Shown here: piece after piece, positions 1 to 11,412 of the stretch
Position numbering within the stretch: position 1 is the stretch's first letter
How the letters are laid out: each line of letters begins with the position of its first letter
Source of the DNA: Pyrus communis
Lineage: Eukaryota; Streptophyta; Magnoliopsida; Rosales; Rosaceae
NCBI RefSeq assembly: GCF_963583255.1
Contig: NC_084813.1
Location: 1,365,001-1,429,000 of the forward strand
DNA length: 64,000 nt
Reading direction: 5' to 3'
Translations under genes and position numbers: made by a program
Notes under the pieces: generated by a model
What the model was told of the DNA's origin: nothing
The model's database searches: none
The model's input: the letters and a program-made list of their open reading frames with translations, nothing else

Positions 1-2887
1 CGAAGACAAGGCATGGCTCCTTCATCCACCATCCACTCCTCTATTTCGTGCATCCTGCGAAGTGAAAGAAATTCAAGACGAGGAAAGCCTCCAGCAGAGC
101 ATTTCAATGTCTTTGTGTTCATCTCAAAAGTACTCTGGCTAAGGCGTAGAACTCTTAAGTTTTGCAGCCTCTCTAGAATTGTAATCTGGTCTTCCTTGAG
201 ATGAGTCGCAAATAATGATAACTTGATGAGGTTTGGATAGCACTGGAGGTCATTTGGTAGCTCTGTGGTTAGCCCATGCAGACGCAACTTGCATACCTGA
301 GGACAACTTGACACTATCATTGATATAACTCTCGAGTCCTGCACACGCAAGTTACGCACAGATAAGGACTGAAGATGGTTGAATTTGAGGCTTGTAGACT
401 TGAAGATTTTCTCCAGATTTCTCAAATCACATTCGTACACATCTATAAACAGTGTCCTAAGACTTGTCAAATCAGCAAGTTCATTCAAATCAGAATCGCG
501 AGTTGAAACATATTTTAACGTCTGCAAATTGCGAAGAGGAGCCAATCTTAGTTTGCCATTATCACTTATACTGTATTTCAAGGGTAAATATAAGTGTCTC
601 AGTTGGTCCATCGTCCAGATAACATTTGGGATAACTGCTGAACCATAAAAGCGTAAATCTAGAGTAACAGATTACTTATGGATGATGGCAACCGTCTTAT
701 ATTACTCTCGAATAAACTTATAAACCTTAAGTGGATTAGGCTCCCAATATCCTTCGATAGCTCTACTTCTCTTGTCATGTTTTCCAACTTTAAAACTCTA
801 AGCAGTTTGAAGTCCTTGAAAATTGGCCGTAGTAACTTTATATTTCTTGGTGTCCAGTCAACCGGGGTAAAGTATGACAAAGACCTGATGTGAACATTAC
901 TTTCATCTCTTGATGGAACCAGTTTATCACCACTCCCCTCCAAATAGACTGCAAGTCTTCTAACTTTACCCATTGACGCAACCTTGGTTACTGTGGAAGA
1001 AGAAAAAAGATGCATTGCCTCATTTCTGTGCGAAAAATTCACAATCTGGAGAAAGTTTTCCTCGCCCGTCTTTAACAAGCACAAGTCTCGCATAAGATCA
1101 TGAAGGTGGCAAGTTTTGATCTTTCTAATCGAACCTTGGTCTCCAACTTGAACCATACACCTTTCCACCAATTCATTCAAGCAGCTGTATGATACATCCT
1201 CCATCGTTTCCAATGAACCTGCAGGTCTTAGCTGTGTGAAAGGTACAAGACCTTCTGCCATCCATAATTGAGTTAGTCTTTTCACTGGTATGGATGAATC
1301 CTCGGGAAAATGAGCCAAATATAGAAAGCATAGTTTCAAGTAATACGGTAAATCATCATAACTCAATTTCAAGACCCACAGTGAACCAGCGTATTCCTCT
1401 TCGTGACCTTCACCTCTCCTTATGTATTCTTCAGCATTTTTTAACATCATATCCCATTCATTCTCTGTGTCTTTTCTAACTAGTAGTCCTGCAAGCACAG
1501 TGATGGCTAATGGGAGACCTCCACAGTGTTGAAGCATCTTCTTTCCTAATTCTTTCTTCTTAGCATAACTTCTAGAGTCTGAAAAAATAAAAAACTTAAT
1601 TAACAACACTTAGAAAATCAGTCATTAATTGTAGAAAGACAAAAAGTGTAAACAATTATCAATATTTTGACAAATGACAATACATTATGAACTTTTGTTT
1701 TCGGGATCTTATTGTAAGTTATACAGATCGAGGAAGCAAGTCACAAAAGAGGAGAAAAGAAAAAGTTGGAATCGGGAGAGTTCTTATAGCATTGTCTTGG
1801 AGAAATTTGTACAAGTAAATGTGAAAAACTAGGAATAAATCAAATAATAGCTTACTGCAAGCAATTAGCCTAATTATAAACCATCAAACAATCAATCTAA
1901 CAGTAGTTAAATAGAATGAAATCGGTATCAATTGATATCTTTAACAAAACTGAATGTCAAATGCATCCTGTTTTCTAGAGTTCAATTTTCATTTCCTGAG
2001 CTATGATCAATCCTCACACGTGAAGTTTTGAGTTCGAATTCGAGCTAGAGAAGCTATATATTTTCCGAAATTAGTTCTTGCGATATCTAAAATGATAATA
2101 ATAAAAAGTCATTGAAGAGTTTGGTGAGGAAATACTTGTATCATCCTTTCCAGCAATTGCTATGTTACTGAGCAGTTCCCAACTTTCGTTCTCATTTAGT
2201 GGTCGGGGTTGGTGGAGGAAACCATTTCTATCAGCACACAAAGCTACTGCTTTTTTGCGCGTGGTGAGTAATATCCTGCTCCTTGTTCCCCCGCGTGGAA
2301 ATGCAGCTTTTAAAGACTCCCATGCCTCGATGCTCCAAATGTCATCAAGGACCACCAAACATCTTGAGTCTTGAAGCGTAAGACAAATCTTTTGGGCTAT
2401 TTCATCATCCCTCCATTTTGCAATTGCTTCCCTTTGCTCAGTGGTAGGAGAGATGAGTTTAAATAAAATTGCTTCCCAAACATTTCTAACTTGACATCTT
2501 TGAGATATGCACACCCAAGCGAAACCAACAAAGTGGTGCCGAACTTCGCTATGATGATAGACATGTTTCGCAAGAGTGGTCTTTCCCAAGCCGCCCATGC
2601 CCCAAATCGAAGCAACAAGGCATTTGTCTTCCTTCATCAATTGCATAATCACTTCCTTCGCACTGTCCTCCAACCCAACGATATCGGGTTCAATAACAAG
2701 AGAGTAACTTCGCCTCAGTAGTTGTTGCCTCTCGTACAATTGCAAGGAAGCGGCACCTCCGTCCTCCCTCATTTCTCTGAGGTTGAAAGTTTCCAAAGTC
2801 GACCGCAAATTTGAAATTCTGGTGGTAATGTTCTCAATTTCTGTACCAATCTTGTGAAGGTCAACTCCTTCCTTCAAGATGCAAGAA
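1..2887 (-). pseudogene. CC-NB-LRR (RPP13/RPM1-like) resistance gene relic, truncated and frameshifted
   Basis: NLR immune receptors bind nucleotide through NB-ARC and sense pathogen effectors. Exon 1 (2887-2136) shows P-loop GMGGLGKTT, RNBS-A FVGFAWVCIS, kinase-2 LVVLDDIW and RNBS-B ILLTTR. An intron, donor GT at 2135 and acceptor AG at 1580-1579, joins codons reading D-D-T-N-S-R-S-Y-A. Exon 2 (1578 down) has GLPLA, the MHD-like stretch CHLHDLMRDL and the first LRRs, then a TAG at 659-661 after SNLLL. LRR coding resumes in another frame (DLRFYGSAVIPNVIW, later EEWMVDEGAMPC) and runs off the window edge. Upstream, homology fades at SCILKEGVDLHK with a TAA at 2895-2893; no coiled-coil domain is present and the 2877 codon is TTG, not ATG. 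I infer a pseudogene; the LRR frameshift might be a sequencing error, but the lost N-terminus is clear. Confidence 0.8.
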
Positions 2888-2929
2888 AACCTTTACAGTT
2901 ATGTTATTAGAGTCAAATCCCACAAATGG

Positions 2930-3110
2930 TAAGTGAGGTCAAGTGGTACATCTTTTCATTTGTAAGTGACAGATATTAAGTTTAATTCTCGTCAAAAGTA
3001 AAGTTGAATCACATTATTAGTATTACAGTTCTCTTTATTTGTAAGTGAGATGTCTTATGTTCGATTCCCGTCAAAAGCAAAGTTGAACCACATTATTATG
3101 GCAAGTCAAG
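2930..3110 (+). repeat. Two tandem SINE-like (tRNA-derived) fragments
   Basis: Two copies of a roughly 85-bp unit of the form GTAAGTGA...GTTCGATTCCCG...AAAGTTGAACCACATTATT lie head to tail. The GTTCGATTCCC core resembles a Pol III B box. The same unit occurs at 11314-11412, and its 3' tail occurs at 62137-62213. I recognise it as an abundant Rosaceae repeat with SINE features (B box, A-rich tail); the family name is not known to me. Confidence 0.55.
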
Positions 3111-3181
3111 AAATTGTGGATCTTGTATACAATACTGGGTAAGAATCAAATTAAGAAATTTATTCAAAACAATTGTGCCTC

Positions 3182-4028
3182 TTGAAAAAAAATTCTCTCT
3201 GCTTGAGAGAACTTCTCTCTGTGTGAGATACTTTCTCACCTGTGTGTGAGTGCTCCCAATTCCATCCACTTGCTCTACTGCCGGCGCTAGCGAAGGCCAG
3301 GGTCAGTGGCCTCCCTTTTTCTTCTTCTTCTTTTATCTCTCTTCCCTTCTCTATGAGATTGGCTTTCTCCTTGTTTTTCTGACCGTCTTTTTTGGTGATC
3401 CCCCCCTGCGACCTTCGATCTAACCTTCCATTGGTCTTGATCCAACAGTCCCACTTCCAACTTTCCCTTTTCTTCTTCTCCGTCAAGTTTTTCCACCTCC
3501 ATGACTCTAATCTAGCCATTTTCTGACTTTTCCATTTGCTTCGGTCCTACTTCATTCTCACACATGTATGATTCTGCAACCATCTCTTCCACCCGCGGTT
3601 TGCGGTTTTCTAGGAAGGTGTGCAGAGCTTCGGCTCATATGGTGTCCACACCACCACCCTCCAATTGTATGCCGTTTTCGGCTTTATTGCTGGGGGAAAG
3701 TTCTTTCCCTTTGGCTTCTTTCTTTGGTGGCTGCGGTTTCGATTTGTGTGGCGTTTGGTGGAGGACAATGGAGCCTTCTTCTTTGGGGGTGTGTTTGGTG
3801 AGAGCTCTGGCCTAGGATGCTGGATCAGCGGCCAGTTCTTCGACGGCGGCGGAGGAAGCTAGTCTTGTAGGGTTTTCTGTTTTGGGCCCTTCTCTCGGGT
3901 TGGGCTTTTTGTTTAGTGTTGGGGGTTCACTTTTGTTTTGTGCTTACTGTGTATTTGGACCCCTTTGTCTGTAATTGTGCTCTCTTGGTAATGAAAGCTA
4001 CCTTTGTCCTAAAAAAAAAAAAAAAAAA
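3182..4028 (+). mobile_element. Non-LTR (LINE-type) retroelement copy, non-coding
   Basis: The segment ends in a pure A tract (about 4011-4029) and is flanked by imperfect direct repeats ACAATTGTGCCTC (ends 3181) and ACAATTGCGCCTC (4029-4041), which fits target-primed reverse transcription. The 3' end has the look of plant L1 tails (GTAATTGTGCTCTCTTGGTAATGAAAG before the A run, split here as two short motifs GTAATTGTGCTC and TTGGTAATGAAAG). No reverse transcriptase or endonuclease is readable, so it is an internally deleted or non-autonomous copy of about 850 bp. Its 5' part is CT-rich like a leader. Confidence 0.6.
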
Positions 4029-4087
4029 ACAATTGCGCCTCCTATTTTCTTTACAAGGTTTTAGAGCACCACAAAAATTTTCAATCA

Positions 4088-4330
4088 ACAGCTCCCACAC
4101 CATTGTATTGTGATAATCAAGTAGTTTTGTACATTGCAATGAATCTTGTTTTCCACGAACATAAAAAGCACATTAAAATTGACAGTCAAATAGTTTGTGA
4201 AAAACTGCAAGCTGGAATAATTAGTCCGTTGCATGCTCCTACTCATTTCCAATTGGCAGATGTATTTACAAAGGCATGGGGAAAGGATAAGTTTGTGCAT
4301 CTCATTGGCCTGATGACGAGACGAATATGG
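4088..4330 (+). pseudogene. Ty1/copia RNase H domain remnant
   Basis: The plus strand reads YCDNQVVLYIAMN, then FHEHKKHIKID, VCEKLQAGII and QLADVFTKAWGKDKF. This is the CDNQ...N.VFHERTKHI...Q.AD.FTK core of copia polyprotein RNase H, the C-terminal end of pol. No reverse transcriptase, integrase or LTR is seen next to it, and the LINE-type insertion lies directly upstream. It is a decayed fragment about 75 residues long. Confidence 0.8.
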
Positions 4331-5548
4331 GCTAAAATATCTTGGACATAAAAACTTTCGCATCTTCAATACAAGGTCCAATGGGGGACCTATTAATCTA
4401 ATGCTCCCGCAAATGAAAAGAAAGACAATTACTGTGAAATGACATAAAATACGGTAAAATCTCTTTATGATTATACTTTTACTAATATGGTTCTTTTGTA
4501 TCCATGCAACTTTTCGTAAGGATAACTAAGTAAAAAAATAAGCTCCTTATAGTGATAAAATTCGTTTTGTCCTAAGATTATAACCATATATAGGTTTTAC
4601 GTAACAAAAATGTGCAAGGCGAGAAAATGAATGTTCGAAATTTACTGTCCAAATGAAAAGAAGACAGCTACCCTTAGCTTCGATAACATCAACGCAATGA
4701 GAAATCATATTTTCTGAGTATATTAACTTGATCAAGCTTGTTAACATGTTATTGTGTGATTTAACATTTGAATCAGAACTGTTGAAAGAAGATGACCTTC
4801 CAAGGTGATGCACTCCCTTCTGGGGGACTAAGAATCAAGTTGATGGTCCTCCCCCCCTCCTAGAAGTGTTGGCGGAGCCTTTGGGACGCCAGCATGGGGA
4901 GGCTCACCGACTTTATAACCCATTTCTCTGTCGTCGTGAAGGCCCTGAATGATGCGTAAGCCGGTGATGGCATATCCTCCGTCGTCAAACATCCCCTCAC
5001 AATTCTAGTGGGTGCTTTGGTTTATTTAGCTCTGATTCGGCTTTTCACACCCTCTGGAAACAAGGTCGTCACCGTTGAGTTTGACAGTTATAAAAACATG
5101 TGGGATCCGAGTCAAGCGTTTTGCTAACTTATGTTAAAAACCTTGTCTACAACGCTGGAAAATGTAGTCTTTCGGACGTAGTCGATCTGAGGAATGTGCT
5201 GCCGCCAGCCAGAGCTGGTCAGCGCTGGTTTCTCTGCCGCCACGAGTGCGTGGGTTGCTATACACGGCATTCTCTCTTGGCCATTTCATGTTCTGCAGAA
5301 TTTGCAACCGTAGGCTTTACCCTATATTTACCAAGCGAGCATCAACTCTGAGTAACCTATCACTTGCCATTGATATGGTAAGTTCAAACGCTTCACATAC
5401 GCAAAGTCATTTAGCTCTCGTTTCCTCACCTTCGCACAGGAACAAAACCGAAGATGAATATCTAGTATCCACCGAAAAGAGCATGCTAACTTAAGTTTCA
5501 ACAGAAGTAATAACCTTGTATTTCCTTATGATAACATTAACCACTGAG
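4331..5548. other. Intergenic, partly GC-richer unidentified stretch
   Basis: 4331-4840 is ordinary AT-rich DNA with nothing recognisable. From about 4850 to 5480 the base composition rises toward coding-like values. One plus-strand frame reads LTDFITHFSVVVKALND, a stop, then HPLTILVGALVYLALI and KVVTVEFDSYKNM; later frames shift. This looks like an old gene or transposon coding fragment with frame breaks, but I could not assign a family. Confidence 0.35.
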
Positions 5549-8500
5549 TTATACTCCAGGCAATGGGAACTGGGTGGTAAGGGCCTCAACTCTTCTCTGC
5601 AGATCTGACATTCGGTCCTTTAGGGAGAACTCAGGGGAAGCTACAAACTTCATAAAATCTTGGAGCTTTGATCCTGAGGCCTCGCGTTTAGCATCAATTG
5701 TTATCTGCACACCCTCATGAATGTAGTCTGCAACAGCTACAAATTCTTTCTCGGTGAATCCTCTTGTCGTCATGGCAGGTGCTCCAATGCGAATGCCACC
5801 GGGCACTACAGCACTTTTATCACCTATGTCATCAAACATCGCAGGTGTAAGATCAAGAGCAAAACAAAAAATAGCTCAGAGACATAAAAACCAGAACTAC
5901 ACTAACAAAATAGCTCAAAGATAAAGACCTTCAAAACTAGGCAAGTACCCAGTAGGGCCAAATAGGCCTGAAACCAAAAGTAAAAGTCTGGAACCCTTAG
6001 TGTATCGGGTGAAATTATGCAAACGGCTTGATTAGACTATCAGGATATATATATCTTCCTACATTTGAACTAAAGAAAACACATCCATTTCGTATGATTA
6101 CTTGCATACAACTATTTCAAATATGGATCATGTAAAACTTCATAGCATTCATGAACTAAATTAGCCTTATTCTGAAATCCAAAAGTTCTCTTCAATTTTT
6201 TCAACCAAATTGACCTGTACACTCACCAGGTACTGAGTTCTTGTTAAGGGTGACAGAAGCCATGTCAAGAATTTTCTCCACTCGAGCTCCATCGATACCC
6301 TGTCGATAAAGGAAATGAGCAATAACATTGGAAAATAAGATTTGGGTATATAACCTAATGCACAGGACCAAATAATAACTTTAATCCTTAATTAATATCC
6401 TATAATGTCATTCACAAATGAGAAAACGCAAAAAAAAAAAAAGCCATTTAAATGTCCACATCTCAGGACAAGTTCTCATATAAGCAGCAATTAGAAATTA
6501 GTATCAATCCAAACAAGTAAATTAATTAACAATCTAGGACTAGGAACTTACTAAAGGCCGGAGATCCACAAGAACCAGATGGTTATCACTTCCACCAGAA
6601 ACTAGTTTGTATCCAAGTTCAGTTAATCGGCTAGCAAGAGCCCTGCAATTAGACACCACCTACAAGGTACAGTATCCACACTAACTTAGGGCATGTCTTC
6701 GACCATTTTTACACTAGGAAAAAATATTACAGTACCTGGTTCTGGTAAGCTTTAAATTCTGGGGACTGTGCATACTTCAAGCAAACTGCAAGGCCCCCAA
6801 TAGTGTGGTTATGAGGACCACCCTGCATAAAGAACTCAAGCCTTTATCCTTTGTACATCAAAATTCAAAATAAATGTTTAATTTATAGAAGAATAAATAA
6901 ATAATTAGGCATCGCATCGATGAGATTTGTTATCATGAAAAGAAGTACAACTAACCTGTAAACCTGGGAAAACAGCATTGTTGATGGCAGTTTCTAAATC
7001 AACACCGAGAACTGTATCTTTCTTGAAGAAGATCATCCCACCTCTTGGACCTCTTAAAGACTGAAAAGAAGTGTCTTAAATTTGTGAGATCATCCAAATG
7101 TGGATTACAACAAGGAAGCATGTGATGAGGCTACTGACGAAGTATTTGCGTTTTAGCATGTCTAAGAGTCCATTCAAGTGAAATTTTTTAATTTGGAAAA
7201 ATTTGGTAAAATATAAATATATGAGTTTGAACAATACCTTGTGTGTTGTTGTTGTCACAATGTCGCAGTAGTCAAAGGGACTTGCAAGCACAGAAGCAGC
7301 AACAAGCCCACTTATGTGAGCCATATCCATCATAAGAAAAGCACCAACCGAATCCGCAATCTTCCAATGCAAATTAGATGTAATTCATTAGTTGCCAAGG
7401 AAAAACACACTGCTTATAAATGATAATGAATTCCATATCCATTACGCGAATTAAATTTATTTATATGGAATGAATACATAAATACTAACCTTCCTCATGC
7501 GAGGATAGTCAAAATCTCGAGGGTAAGCACTAGCCCCAGCAATAATGAGTTTTGGTTTAAATCGGTCAGCCATTTCCTCAAGCTTGTCGTAATCAACCAG
7601 ACCTGCATTTTGTTTTTGTTACAAAATAACCAACCTCATTCCAAAGAATAACAATTACACCCTTAACAAATCTGAAAGGCAACATAGTCTTATCCGGAAA
7701 CAAAATGCAGCACCTGTGGATTCATTGAGTCGATATGACATGGACTCAAAATAAATGGATGTGCCTGACACCCGTCTTTTAGGAGTCATGAAACCATGAG
7801 ACAAATGTCCTCCGTGAGACAAGTCCAAACCCTGAGTTGCATGCACATGTTAATAGCTAGTAGCCACCAATATAGAGTAAACCAAATCCAGGAGGAAAAC
7901 TTACCATGAGACGATCATGAGGTTTAAGAATTGCGGTATAAACCTCGAAATTAGCAGGGGAACCAGATAATGGTTGAACATTAACACCCCACTTCTTTCC
8001 ATCTAAGTGAAATGCATCAAGAGCCCTCTTTTGGCAAAGTGTTTCAAGCTCATCAATATGCTCATTGCCACCATAGTACCTGATATGTACAATCAAATGA
8101 TGAGCTACACCAAGAAAAATAATTTTAACGGAAGATCCCTATTGAACTCATATTACTACTCTGAGTCTGTATCTGTACCTTTTACCTGGTAAACCTTCTG
8201 AATACTTGTTCGTTAGACATGAGCCAACTGCCTCCATCACTGCCCGATAAGTAAAATTTTCTGAGGCAATAAGCTCAAGACTCTTGAACTGTCGCTGCTT
8301 CTCCATATCAATAATAGCACGCACCTCAGGGTCAGCCTCACTTAATCCATTGTCTACAAAACTGCTTCCATTACCTGTAAACCAAATTATACAATTCATG
8401 AACAAGTCAGACATAACTCCTGCTACTAACCAATGATTCATACTACATCAGAAGTTGGGAAAATACAGCCGGAACATATGGTTCTATTAAAGATGTTTAT

Positions 8501-9193
8501 TCATAAGGATGGTTTCATCATAGAATTGAGTAATGAAATTCTGTAGTTATGCTCCTGCTACTAACCAATGACTCATACTACATCAGAAGTTGGGAAAATA
8601 CAGCCGGAACATATGGTTTTATTAAAGATGTTTATTCATAAGGTTTCGTCATAGAATTGAGTAATGAAATTCTGTAGTTATGCTAAGTAGATATTAAGAA
8701 AATAAATACACAGAGCATCAAATCCAAGCAATATAAGGGATTACCATTCTGGCAGATGCTGAGCAAATTGATAGTTGTTTCGATTTTTGTATTTCTTAAG
8801 AGAAACCGAAATCAAAATTATATTATAACACCATAAAATTTGAAAAACCGGAACTATTCCTGCCGTAGAAATCTCAGAACAAAAATTTGACATGCATTTT
8901 AATAAAATTTACAAATAGAACCAAAAGTAAATAGAAATTATTGATATCAGTTCACAGGTTGGAGTAGAATTACCACCAATTTCAGGCAAAGGTACAGTGA
9001 CAGAAGAGGATGGCCTTCCAGTAACCAAGCTTCCTTCTATGTAAGAAGAAGATCTAACGGGCTTCACACAATTGAACTTTAGTTGATGGGAAAATCCACT
9101 GCCGGTTAGCCCCTTGTTTGAAAAAATTGTTCCTTTGGTCCAAGCGGGTTGTTGAAGAGAACCCATCACTGCAGCTCCACCGCAAGCCTGCAT
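5549..9193 (-). CDS. SHM3: Serine hydroxymethyltransferase, plastidic (SHM3-like)
   Basis: PLP enzyme that interconverts serine plus tetrahydrofolate with glycine plus 5,10-methylene-THF in one-carbon metabolism. Eleven coding exons by splice signals: 9193-8974, 8374-8179, 8079-7905, 7831-7714, 7602-7490, 7360-7238, 7060-6956, 6822-6736, 6659-6552, 6299-6227, 5823-5549, totalling 1593 nt or 530 aa, close to Arabidopsis SHM3. Key stretches are [10 protein letters not shown], the [20 protein letters not shown] segment and the PLP-lysine motif VTTTTHK; the protein ends FPLPGV. The N-terminus (MQACGG..., rich in Ser/Lys/Arg) fits a plastid transit peptide and is typical of the SHM3 branch, so chloroplast location is inferred. 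The ATG at 9193 is chosen because the in-frame codon at 9205 is TTG. Exon 1 donor could be 3 bp different. All phases agree and no break is seen. Confidence 0.95.
8417..8685. repeat. Tandem duplication of about 135 bp in SHMT intron 1
   Basis: The segment starting CTCCTGCTACTAACCAATGA at 8417 recurs at 8552. The copies differ by a few substitutions and a short deletion near the end (ATAAGGATGGTTTCATC versus ATAAGGTTTCGTC). It lies inside the first coding-region intron and has no coding content. Confidence 0.9.
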
Positions 9194-9287
9194 CTTTACT
9201 TCCAAATACTAAACCTTCAAAGCTTCCTACAGATTCTACAGAAACTCTTGGCAGTCAGCACAAGTTTAACATACAAATGATATGAAT

Positions 9288-9351
<64 letters not shown>
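9288..9351. repeat. Compound (CA)n(TA)n microsatellite
   Basis: About 20 CA units run into about 12 TA units, within the predicted SHMT leader intron. Likely polymorphic in length. Confidence 0.95.
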
Positions 9352-9356
<5 letters not shown>

Positions 9357-9849
9357 ACATGCATATCCACATGGTAAAGACCACTATATTCTTACGAAGA
9401 AAAAGCATATACAAGAGTTCCAAATTTGTCATTAGAGAAAGTATATAAATTGTTTTCATAAAGTAGTAAACATCATGGATAAATAACCCAACATACAGTA
9501 TTTCACTCCTCAGAACTTATTTTCACACATGATGGCTACTGCCAATTCAAAAGGGAACTGTTTCCCAATGCTAATGAAACACTCATAACTCGTTGATAAT
9601 TGCTACTTTTAAAGCTTCCACAAGGGCAACAAATAAGACCGTCTCATTGATCATTGTCGATCATATTCATAATAATTTACTTGCCACATGGAACATGAAC
9701 AAGACTATTTCATTAATCATTTCCCCGATAGAAATCCAACGGTATTATAACACGCACGAGTGAATTTCATTGACAAGCAGGAAACAATAAATTTAAGAAA
9801 GATACGCCTACTCTAGGGAGCGTAATGAGCCTTACACCTCAAAATGCAT

Positions 9850-10235
9850 ACTTATACAGTGCTTAAAATATCGATATAGGTGGAAAATATCAATATGAAA
9901 ATTTATTGAAATATCGATGGATATATCGATATTGGTTGCCTTCAATGGAAATTATGGAAATTTGCAATGGGTGGGTATATCAACTCATTCAGATTTAGTC
10001 AAAATTTGAGAAAAATTTCTCAAAAAAAAAAAAAAAATCAAAAGTTCGAAATCTGCATTGAGCTCCAGCAAAATTTATGTGGTGAATTGGTAAGCATCCT
10101 TGATATTCGTTGATTTTCCTATATCTCGCCGAAATAAGGTGGAGTTTACATTTCACCCTATTTCCATAATCATCCTTGATTTTTCGAATATTTCGACTGA
10201 AATATCGACAATCTCGTAGATACTTTAAACACGGC
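9850..10235. repeat. Dispersed ATATCGAT-rich repeat
   Basis: The stretch is full of ATATCGATA, AATATCGATGG and AATATTTCGACTGAAATATCGAC motifs on both sides of an A tract (about 10021-10036). It resembles a repeat I remember as frequent in Rosaceae introns. No coding content or clear terminal repeats are visible. Confidence 0.45.
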
Positions 10236-10690
10236 TATACATTAGCAAAAAATTAAAAGAAAAACAAAAAAAACATCAACAACAAACATCCATGGAATTG
10301 AAAAACAATGTAAAACTAGCTTAAGTTGTAGTTTACTAAAGCAACAAATCACAACGACCATGTCAGTCAGTCAAACAACAAATTATGAAAATCAAACAAG
10401 TCAGTTTATCTATCCTGTTACTGTTAGGCCACTGAAACTGGAAGCTCCTGAAATATGAAACTACACATACAGAGAGTATTAACCGAAACAATTCACTGGC
10501 TCCTAAGTTAATCGGCTCCCTAAAACATAATTAGGAAATTAACTCAGCCCCTAATTTTAAGGAAGAATAACAAGAAGGACTTACAGAGTGAGAACAGAGG
10601 AGGAGGAGGAGGAGGAGGAGGAGAAAGTGGAGGCTGGACTGCTGAGAAGGTAGGGATGTCGGGACTGTTTTCGTTGATTCAGTAAAGATT

Positions 10691-11310
10691 TTATTTTATT
10701 TTTTCATTTTTTTGACTAAAAAAATGAAGTATGGGCTATAAGTGGGCTGAAGAATGGGTTACAGCCTGCTACTTCAGCCGTGGGCTGGGCCGTCCCTTAA
10801 AGAGCCCCCCACAAAAAAAGCAGCAGCCGCCGCCAGCAGCTGCCAATTTGGTATTATGTTCTACAAGTCCTCAAAGGATATTGTCCAGATGCCCTTTGAC
10901 TTGCAGCGGTGGCGGAATCAGGTTCCCTCTCTTTCCAATTTACACAATTCTTACTACTTTTGTTTTCTTATTGTTTTTAATTTTAATATTTTGTAATTGC
11001 TTAATTATATGTTTTCATTTGGAAGTTGGAACCAAAGGGAATGGGGGTAGGTTTTTCATAATATTTGATAAAAAAAATTGTGTACCAATTAAGACTTAGG
11101 ACTGTTAGCTGTGGAAGAAGAAGAAGAAGAAGAAGAGGAAGAGAAATGAAGATTAAGAACTGAAAAAGGGATAGAGAGTGATAAATATATAGCAAAATTA
11201 TGGCAAACAAATTCAAATTATAGAAAAAACGATTAGGGCGGTGCTGTCCACACGCTTTTTTTGACCTTTTTAACACACGCTCCGTTGCCACTTAATACTA
11301 CGGTTTAGTG
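10691..11310. other. Intergenic upstream of SHMT
   Basis: Contains the likely core promoter side of the SHMT leader, a run of GAA/GAG triplets (about 11113-11145) and AT-rich DNA. GGGCTGGGCC (about 10783) contains a GGCC-type site. No gene was recognised on either strand. Confidence 0.4.
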
Positions 11311-11313
11311 ATA

Positions 11314-11412
11314 TTTCTGTCATTAGTAAGTAAGAGGTTTTAGGTTCAATTTTCGTCAAATACGAATTTGAACCACAATGGGCTAAGCCCACCCCTTCCC
11401 CTTAGGGTAGGT
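11314..11412 (+). repeat. SINE-like fragment
   Basis: Contains TTAGTAAGTAAGAGGTTT, TAGGTTCAATTTTCG (B-box-like), GAATTTGAACCACAATGGGC and AAGCCCACCCCTTCCCCTTA. It matches the units at 2930-3110 and extends them in the 3' direction. It is truncated before the A-rich tail. Confidence 0.6.

Larger units (their letters stand above)
9194..10690 (-). promoter_or_regulatory. Predicted SHMT 5' leader exon and leader intron
   Basis: On the minus strand a CT-rich stretch (about 10690-10587, including a CTC/GGA microsatellite at 10601-10624) ends ACTCTGTAAGTCC, a strong donor at about 10586. A plausible acceptor TCTGTAG lies near 9233, about 40 bases before the SHMT ATG. I infer a non-coding first exon and a leader intron of about 1.35 kb. 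The intron holds the CA/TA microsatellite and a dispersed repeat. No transcript evidence is available here. Confidence 0.5.

Noticed and set aside
2875..2877. Start of the NB-ARC open frame as a translation start
   Set aside because: The codon is TTG within the conserved SCILKEGVDLHK stretch, so it is an internal leucine and not an initiator.
3160..3862. Several overlapping frames around 3160-3862 on both strands
   Set aside because: They lie inside the LINE-type element, overlap each other on opposite strands and show no protein domain.
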